Assembly (NCBI RefSeq): GCF_023653175.1
Contig: NZ_JAMNXL010000016.1
Span: 1 to 35,437 of the forward strand
DNA length: 35,437 bases
Source of the DNA: Erythrobacter sp.
GTDB taxonomy: Bacteria; Pseudomonadota; Alphaproteobacteria; Sphingomonadales; Sphingomonadaceae
Reading direction: 5' to 3'
Part shown: positions 30,860 to 35,437 of the stretch, piece by piece
Position numbering within the stretch: position 1 is the stretch's first letter
Layout of the letters: every line of letters begins with the position of its first letter
The notes under the pieces: generated by a model
The model's input: the letters and a program-made list of their open reading frames with translations, nothing else
The model's database searches: none
Told to the model about the DNA's origin: nothing
Translations under genes and position numbers: made by a program

Positions 30860-32587
30860 ATGACCTCTCCCGTTCTCACCCGCCGACGCCTGCTTGCCGG
30901 AGCGGGCGCCGCTTCGGCCTTTGCGGCGCTGCCCGCATGGGCGCAGGGCCACTCCATGCACGGCATAAAGGGCGGCGCGCCAATCCGCGTCGGCTTCGAT
31001 CAGGTTTCTGGGGCGGTGATCGACCTGTCGGTGGGCCATGGCCCGCGCATGGTGCAGGGCCGCAAGGGCCATGGCATCGCGGTCAACGGCTCGGTGCCGG
31101 GGCCGCTGATCCGACTGCGCGAAGGCCAGAACGTCCGCCTCAACGTTACCAACACCCTCGCCGAGGACACCTCGATCCACTGGCACGGGCTCCTGGTGCC
31201 GTTTCACATGGACGGGGTGCCGGGGATCAGCTTTCCGGGGATCAAGCCGGGGCAGACCTTCACCTACGAATTCCCCGTCCGCCAGTCAGGCACATACTGG
31301 TATCACTCGCATTCCGGCCTTCAGGAGCAGCAGGGGCATTACGGCCCGCTGATCATCGATCCCTCGGAAAGCGCGCCTGCGGCATGTGATCGCGATTACA
31401 TCCTGCTCCTGAGCGAGTTCACCCCGCTGCACCCGCACAAGATCATGGACCGGCTGCGCAAAGGCGAGGGCTATTTCAACTACCAGCAGACCAGCTGGGC
31501 CGATGAATACCCGCTCACCGCCGCAGACCGCCGGATGTGGGCGCAAATGCGGATGCCTGCGACCGACATCGCGGATGTGACCGGATCAACCTACACCTAC
31601 CTCGCCAACGGGCGCGGGCCGAAGGAGGGGCTGGAATATCTGTTCAGCGCTGGCGAGCGCATCCGGCTGCGGATCATCAACGGCTCGGCGATGACCTTCT
31701 TCAACCTGCGGATCCCGGGCCTGCCGATGACGGTGATCGCCGCAGATGGCCAGAACGTGAAGCCGGTGGAGGTGGACGAGTTTCAGATCGGCACGGCCGA
31801 AACCTATGACGTGATCGTGGAGCCCTCCGCCGAAGCCCACACCATCGTCGCTGAAAGCATGGACCGGTCGGGCATGGCGCTGGCGACGCTCGCCAGCCGC
31901 CCCGGCGCGCGCGCGCCGATCCCTCCGCCGAGGAAGCCCCCGCTGCTCGACATGGGCGACATGGGGATGAACCACGGGGACATGGGCGGCGCGCACAGCG
32001 GCGGCTCGCACAGCATGGAGGGCATGAAGATGCGCGACACGCTGCTGCTGCCGCCCGATGTGAAGCTTGGCCCCGGCATCGACATGGTCTCCATGGCCCC
32101 GGTCGACAAGCTTGGCGATCCCGGCCTCGGCCTGCGCGATGTGGAGCACCGGGTGCTCACCTACCGGATGCTGTCAGCACTTGAGCCCAATCGCGATACG
32201 CGCAAGCCGTCGCGGCTGCTGGAGCTCCACCTTACCGGTAACATGGAGCGCTACATGTGGTCCTTCGACGGCGAGATGTACTCCGCTGTCAGCGATGTGC
32301 CGATCCGCTTTGCTTGGAACGAGCGGGTGCGGGTCAAGCTCGTCAACAACACCATGATGGCGCACCCGATCCACCTGCACGGGATGTTCTTCGAGCTGGT
32401 CAATGGCGAGGATGCCGCGCATCAGCCGCGCAAGAATATCGTGATCGTCCAGCCGGGCGCCAGCGCGCAGTTCGATCTGACCGCCGATGAGCCCGGCGAC
32501 TGGGCGTTTCACTGCCATCTGCTGTACCACATGCATGGCGGGATGATGCAGACCGTGACGGTCATGGGGCCGGAGCAGGCCCTGTGA
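30860..32587 (+). CDS. copA: Copper resistance multicopper oxidase CopA
   Basis: 575-residue periplasmic multicopper oxidase that oxidises Cu(I) and binds copper. It has a Tat signal (LTRRRLLAGAGAASAFAALP, cleavage near AWA). The four copper-ligand motifs are present: HWHGLLV (about 107), HSHSGLQ (about 149), HPIHLHGMF (about 501) and HCHLLYHMHGGM (about 550). A Met/His-rich loop (MGDMGMNHGDMGG, then SHSMEGMKM) lies before the third domain, as in Pseudomonas-type CopA. It follows the ECF sigma gene and overlaps copB by GTGA. The ATG is preceded by GGGGG with only one base between, too close for a normal ribosome site. Confidence 0.96.
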   Translation: MTSPVLTRRRLLAGAGAASAFAALPAWAQGHSMHGIKGGAPIRVGFDQVSGAVIDLSVGHGPRMVQGRKGHGIAVNGSVPGPLIRLREGQNVRLNVTNTLAEDTSIHWHGLLVPFHMDGVPGISFPGIKPGQTFTYEFPVRQSGTYWYHSHSGLQEQQGHYGPLIIDPSESAPAACDRDYILLLSEFTPLHPHKIMDRLRKGEGYFNYQQTSWADEYPLTAADRRMWAQMRMPATDIADVTGSTYTYLANGRGPKEGLEYLFSAGERIRLRIINGSAMTFFNLRIPGLPMTVIAADGQNVKPVEVDEFQIGTAETYDVIVEPSAEAHTIVAESMDRSGMALATLASRPGARAPIPPPRKPPLLDMGDMGMNHGDMGGAHSGGSHSMEGMKMRDTLLLPPDVKLGPGIDMVSMAPVDKLGDPGLGLRDVEHRVLTYRMLSALEPNRDTRKPSRLLELHLTGNMERYMWSFDGEMYSAVSDVPIRFAWNERVRVKLVNNTMMAHPIHLHGMFFELVNGEDAAHQPRKNIVIVQPGASAQFDLTADEPGDWAFHCHLLYHMHGGMMQTVTVMGPEQAL

Positions 32588-33459
32588 AGACCGCTCTGTC
32601 TTTTTTCACGCTGCTGGCCGCATCGCCGCTCGCCGCGCAAGACCCACACGCCGGGCACGATATGGGCGATATGGACAAGCCAGCGTCCCCCGCGTCCGCC
32701 TCCCCCGGCCCGACTATGGAAACCCCGCCGCCCGCCGCCGCGGGCAGCGGCCCGCCGCGCGCTGCCGACGCGATCTGGGGCGCTGACGCCATGGCCGCCT
32801 CGCGCGAAGACCTGCGCCGCACCCATGGCGATTTTCCGGTGTTCTGGTTCCAGGGCGACCGTTTGGAAGCCCAGGTGCGCCAGGGTGAAGACCTCTATCT
32901 GTGGGACATTCAGGGCTATTACGGCGGCCCGACCGAGCGGCTGTGGTTCAAGTCCGAAGGCGAGGGGGAATTCGGCTCCAGCCCCGAGGATGCCGAAGTG
33001 CAGGCGCTCTATGCCAAGGCCTTCGCACCGTTCTGGGACGTGCAGGCGGGTATCCGCCACGACATCGCCGGGCCCGACACCACCCACGCCGTTATCGGCG
33101 TGCAGGGCCTTGCGCCCTACATGTTCGAGGTGGATGCGGCGCTGTTCGTCTCGCAACGCGGCGATCTGACGGCCCGGATCGAAGCCGAGATCGACCAGCG
33201 CATCACCCAGCGCCTGATCCTCCAACCCCGCATCGAAGCCAATCTGGCAGCGCAGGACATTCCCTTGCTGGGCATTGGCGCAGGGCTCGACCAGATCGAG
33301 ATCGGCGCGCGGCTGCGCTACGAAGTCGCCCGCGAATTCGCGCCCTATATCGGCTTCGCGCAAGCATGGCGCACCGGCAATGGCGCAGACTTCGCGCGCG
33401 CCCGCGGTGAAGACCCCTCGGCCACCAGCCTTATCGCGGGCATCCGTTTCTGGTTCTGA
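32584..33459 (+). CDS. copB: Copper resistance outer-membrane protein CopB
   Basis: 291 residues. A signal peptide (MKTALSFFTLLAASPLAA) is followed by a His/Met-rich segment (DPHAGHDMGDMDKP), a Pro/Ala linker and a beta-barrel domain typical of CopB/PcoB (LEAQVRQGEDLYLWDIQGYYGG, LTARIEAEIDQRITQRLILQ), ending in Phe (GIRFWF). It likely binds or exports copper at the outer membrane together with CopA. GTG start within the copA stop codon, so translation is coupled. Confidence 0.93.
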   Translation: MKTALSFFTLLAASPLAAQDPHAGHDMGDMDKPASPASASPGPTMETPPPAAAGSGPPRAADAIWGADAMAASREDLRRTHGDFPVFWFQGDRLEAQVRQGEDLYLWDIQGYYGGPTERLWFKSEGEGEFGSSPEDAEVQALYAKAFAPFWDVQAGIRHDIAGPDTTHAVIGVQGLAPYMFEVDAALFVSQRGDLTARIEAEIDQRITQRLILQPRIEANLAAQDIPLLGIGAGLDQIEIGARLRYEVAREFAPYIGFAQAWRTGNGADFARARGEDPSATSLIAGIRFWF

Positions 33460-33480
33460 CAACACGAAGGAGACTTCCTC

Positions 33481-33861
33481 ATGCGTATCCCAGTTATCCT
33501 TGCCGCCCTCGCCCTGACCGCGCTCACCCCCTCAGCGCTACTGGCTCACGTCACGCTGGCAGACTCCACTCCGGCGGCAGGCAGCGAAATCAAGGCACCA
33601 AAGGTCATCTTGCTGACCTTCAGCATGCCTGTCGATCAGACGACGGCCGCCGCCAGCATCATCATGACCGCCATGCCCGGCATGGCGAACCACGGCGAGA
33701 TGCCGATCCGCAACTTCACCGCAAGCTGGTCTGCCGATGGCAAGACAATGACCCTCACACTGAAGAAGCCGCTCCCCACCGGTACTTACGAAGTGCGTTG
33801 GCTGGCCGCAGCGGGCGATGGTCACGCCATGAACGGTACGGTCAACTTCGAGGTCAGCTGA
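33481..33861 (+). CDS. copC: Periplasmic copper-binding protein CopC
   Basis: 126 residues. Cleavage of the signal peptide after LLA exposes an N-terminal His (HVTL), a known copper ligand of CopC. The beta-sandwich domain follows (DSTPAAGSEIKAPKVILLTFS), with the Met-rich loop MTAMPGMANHGEM and the GDGHAMNGTVNFEV end holding the second His. It carries copper in the periplasm. AAGGAG lies 10 nt before the ATG. No copD follows, so uptake through CopD is not encoded here; it closes the copABC unit. Confidence 0.94.
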   Translation: MRIPVILAALALTALTPSALLAHVTLADSTPAAGSEIKAPKVILLTFSMPVDQTTAAASIIMTAMPGMANHGEMPIRNFTASWSADGKTMTLTLKKPLPTGTYEVRWLAAAGDGHAMNGTVNFEVS

Positions 33862-34076
33862 CACCTGCCTTCGTTGTCCAAAAGCGATCTTCACCTTCGA
33901 CGCCTCATCGCCATCGCGGGTCCGACCGATCAGTTTTCCATGCTCTGTGCGAGTTGAGGATGCTTCAGCGCCCACACGCATTTGGATGCTTCGCCAGCGC
34001 TATCTTCGCTGCATGACGACCTGGCGGTTTCGGCCGAACCGGTCGGTTGGGCAAACAGCGCTGATTGGCGGCATTA
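33862..34076. other. Gap after copC
   Basis: No gene is supported here. Several short frames run across it but none has a domain, ribosome site or signal. No clear terminator follows copC. It ends where the second att-like repeat begins. Confidence 0.4.
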
Positions 34077-34600
34077 GGGGGTATCGCAAGCCAGCCCAGC
34101 CGTTCAGCGATACCCCCAAAATACCCCCACACATTCGTGCAAGGGTCGATTTCCGGATCGGGAACCGTTAACCCAGCCACTTCGAAAATGTGCAATTTCA
34201 GTGAGTAAGCGCCGAAACTTAAAGCGGAAGCTCGAAGCCGTTCGAGTCCCACTTTGCAAATTTTTATCGTTTATTTTCAGTAATTTATTTCTGTGGTAGC
34301 GGAGGAGGGACATTTAGTGAACAAATAAGCAATTGAATTAGAGGGATAACTCAGTCTTTGACCCTCATAATACCCCCTTCAATACCCCACATTTTGGAGT
34401 GCGATAAGGTGGCTATAAGACAGGACGAACGGTCGATCGCGCACAATCAGCCCTTCCCCTCATCGTCTCGAACTCCTCAACCGGACTGCTTTTCGAATGA
34501 CGGGTTCCAAGCGGAGAGATACAGCAAGGTGCCGTCCGATCCTCCACTTAGCTTCGACTGCTCGCGACCCAGACCCAGTCCTTCACGAAGCCCGCGTCAA
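34077..34600 (+). repeat. att-like direct repeat, right copy
   Basis: This is the second copy of the 27676-28190 repeat. Its left arm is an 11-bp perfect inverted pair, GGGGGTATCGC (34077-34087) and GCGATACCCCC (34107-34117), plus ATACCCCC (34121-34128); the right arm has AATACCCCC (34369-34377) and AATACCCC (34381-34388). Similarity to the left copy is highest at 34121-34300 (about 93%) and remains recognisable to about 34600, including GACGAACGGTC and GGGTTCCA blocks. It marks the right border of the copper cassette and probably the left end of another island. Confidence 0.7.
34235..34282 (+). repeat. Attachment-core candidate, right
   Basis: 48 bases identical to 27835-27882, exactly 6400 bases away. 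It has the same GTTCGAGTCCC start and AT-rich end. Confidence 0.55.
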
Positions 34601-34733
34601 ACTTCTGGTTGTGCTTGAAGCCGCCATACCGTTTCCACGGCAGCGCATCGTCCCCACTAGCGATCAAGGCCGGGTGGCCATCGCAATGGCCGACTTTGTC
34701 GAGCTGACTGCTAAAATCACGCAATGATTAACT
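34548..34733 (-). pseudogene. Unrecognised coding-like fragment
   Basis: A minus-strand stretch between two stops reads like protein (DKVGHCDGHPALIASGDD, then WKRYGGFKHNQKFDAG) but has no start codon, ribosome site or recognised family. It may be the end of a decayed gene between the repeat and the protease. The rest of 34601-34850 shows nothing clear. Confidence 0.2.
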
Positions 34734-34850
34734 CGAAGTCCACGTGGCTGTGCGTCCAGAACTCGGCACCTTGCTGCGTGAGCCACAATGCGCGATGCTT
34801 GCGCTTTCACGGGAGCCAGTGCCCGGTCATTTCCGGACGATAGACCGCTT

Positions 34851-35437
34851 CTAGGCCCTGTTCCGACAGCTGTCGGGCGCGCGCACGAGTCCGTTGCCAA
34901 AGACGGGGTCATGCCCTTTCGCGCCGAGGTCTCGGACGTTCCGAGACAGGCCGGACCTAATCTGATCGGGATTTGGGCTGCCTGCAATCTTCGGATCAGC
35001 AGCGATCCGCATGGTCACAAATGGCGCGGCAAAGCTGGTACCGGAAACAAAGGCCCTGCCGGCCGGCTGCGGCAGCGCGATGTCCACGCCAGGGGCGCTG
35101 AAATCGACGCGGTTGCCGCGCACCGCAGCGCGATAGATCTGGTGATTGGCGTCAATCGCCGTCACCGCGATGGTCGAAGCAAAGGCCGCCGGGTAGCGCA
35201 CCGGGCCTTCAGGCCCGCTGTTCCCGACGGGGGCCACGATCACTACACCCGCGCGGGCCGCGTTCCCGATCGCCCGGTCGAGGATCTTGTTGTAGGGGCC
35301 AGCGAGACTGACATTGATCAGCCGCACCTTGTTCTGCATCAGCCAATCCATGCCGCGCAGCAGCGCATCGACGCTGGCTGCATCGCCCAAACGGGTGCCG
35401 GGTGACACGACATCGGCATGGAAGATGCGCGGTGATC
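34851..35437 (-). CDS. Subtilisin-like (S8) serine protease, C-terminal part
   Basis: Partial gene; the 5' end is beyond the window and the frame is open to its edge. The visible 195 residues contain the S8 oxyanion-hole region (VVIVAPVGNSGPEG) and the catalytic Ser motif GTSFAAP; the Asp and His motifs must lie outside. After the Ser helix the protein ends with a short tail (GNGLVRAPD), as in compact bacterial subtilases. Which compartment it works in cannot be told without the N-terminus. It converges on the decayed region beside the right att-like repeat. Confidence 0.82.
   Translation of the reverse strand, partial: SPRIFHADVVSPGTRLGDAASVDALLRGMDWLMQNKVRLINVSLAGPYNKILDRAIGNAARAGVVIVAPVGNSGPEGPVRYPAAFASTIAVTAIDANHQIYRAAVRGNRVDFSAPGVDIALPQPAGRAFVSGTSFAAPFVTMRIAADPKIAGSPNPDQIRSGLSRNVRDLGAKGHDPVFGNGLVRAPDSCRNRA

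Larger units (their letters stand above)
27835..34282. mobile_element. Copper-resistance cassette between att-like repeats (no integrase)
   Basis: The 6.4-kb unit from core to core contains the CueR-like regulator, glutaredoxin-MauE, CnrYXH-like genes and copABC, and no recombinase, transposase or mobilisation gene. Such units, flanked by attL/attR-type sites and lacking their own integrase, are called cis-mobilisable elements (CIMEs) in other bacteria. Both flanking copies carry arm motifs on both sides, as expected when islands using the same site have stacked in tandem. Mobility is inferred. Confidence 0.5.

Noticed and set aside
33538..33981. 147-codon minus-strand frame opposite copC
   Set aside because: It overlaps the well-supported copC gene and shows no domain; a shadow frame of GC-rich coding DNA.

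Overview
The window is GC-rich and nearly all its proteins look alphaproteobacterial. The ANTAR-controlled nitrate cluster, the copper genes and the style of the mobile DNA point to Sphingomonadales, probably an Erythrobacter/Porphyrobacter relative. This placement is inferred from protein resemblance, not from a marker gene.

Layout. (1) 1-2.5 kb, minus strand: an MFS transporter with a Met/His-rich N-terminal extension, then two small secreted Cys-rich proteins, one of only 49 residues. (2) 2.8-17.3 kb, plus strand: a complete assimilatory nitrate/nitrite cluster. The regulator pair nasT-nasS is followed by an RNA leader with a hairpin resembling the ANTAR target and an intrinsic terminator. 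Then come nrtA, nrtB, a fused double ATPase nrtCD, an outer-membrane porin, nirB, nirD, nasA, cobA (siroheme) and mobA (molybdenum cofactor). Nitrate would cross the outer membrane by the porin and the inner membrane by NrtABCD, then be reduced by NasA and NirBD. NasS would hold NasT until nitrate arrives; NasT would then let RNA polymerase read through the leader terminator. (3) 17.3-21.2 kb: a scrambled region with an ABM-domain protein, an AlpA::dioxygenase chimera with an internal stop, a divergent pair (HTH regulator and coiled-coil protein) around a dyad operator, and an IS1595-type transposase whose start codon appears to have become ACG, followed by an overlapping passenger gene. (4) 21.5-27.6 kb: one 2037-residue DUF4011/SF1 helicase/Vsr-like nuclease/DUF3320 protein with a C-terminal AlbA_2 (Schlafen-type) domain, a likely single-gene anti-phage defence protein. 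(5) 27.8-34.3 kb: a copper-resistance cassette bounded by two long direct repeats exactly 6400 bp apart. Each repeat has an attP-like layout: GATACCCCC-type arm motifs on both sides of a 48-bp identical core. The cassette holds a CueR-like regulator with a MerR-type promoter/operator, a glutaredoxin-MauE fusion, a CnrY/CnrX/CnrH-like anti-sigma, sensor and ECF sigma set, and copA, copB and copC. (6) After the second repeat: decayed sequence and the C-terminal part of a subtilisin-like protease running off the window.

The most interesting items are the integrase-less copper cassette between att-like repeats, the CnrYXH-type signalling set placed beside copper genes with a matching promoter-like motif in front of cnrY and copA, the helicase-nuclease-Schlafen defence protein, and the nitrate leader RNA. 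No rRNA, tRNA or CRISPR array was seen.
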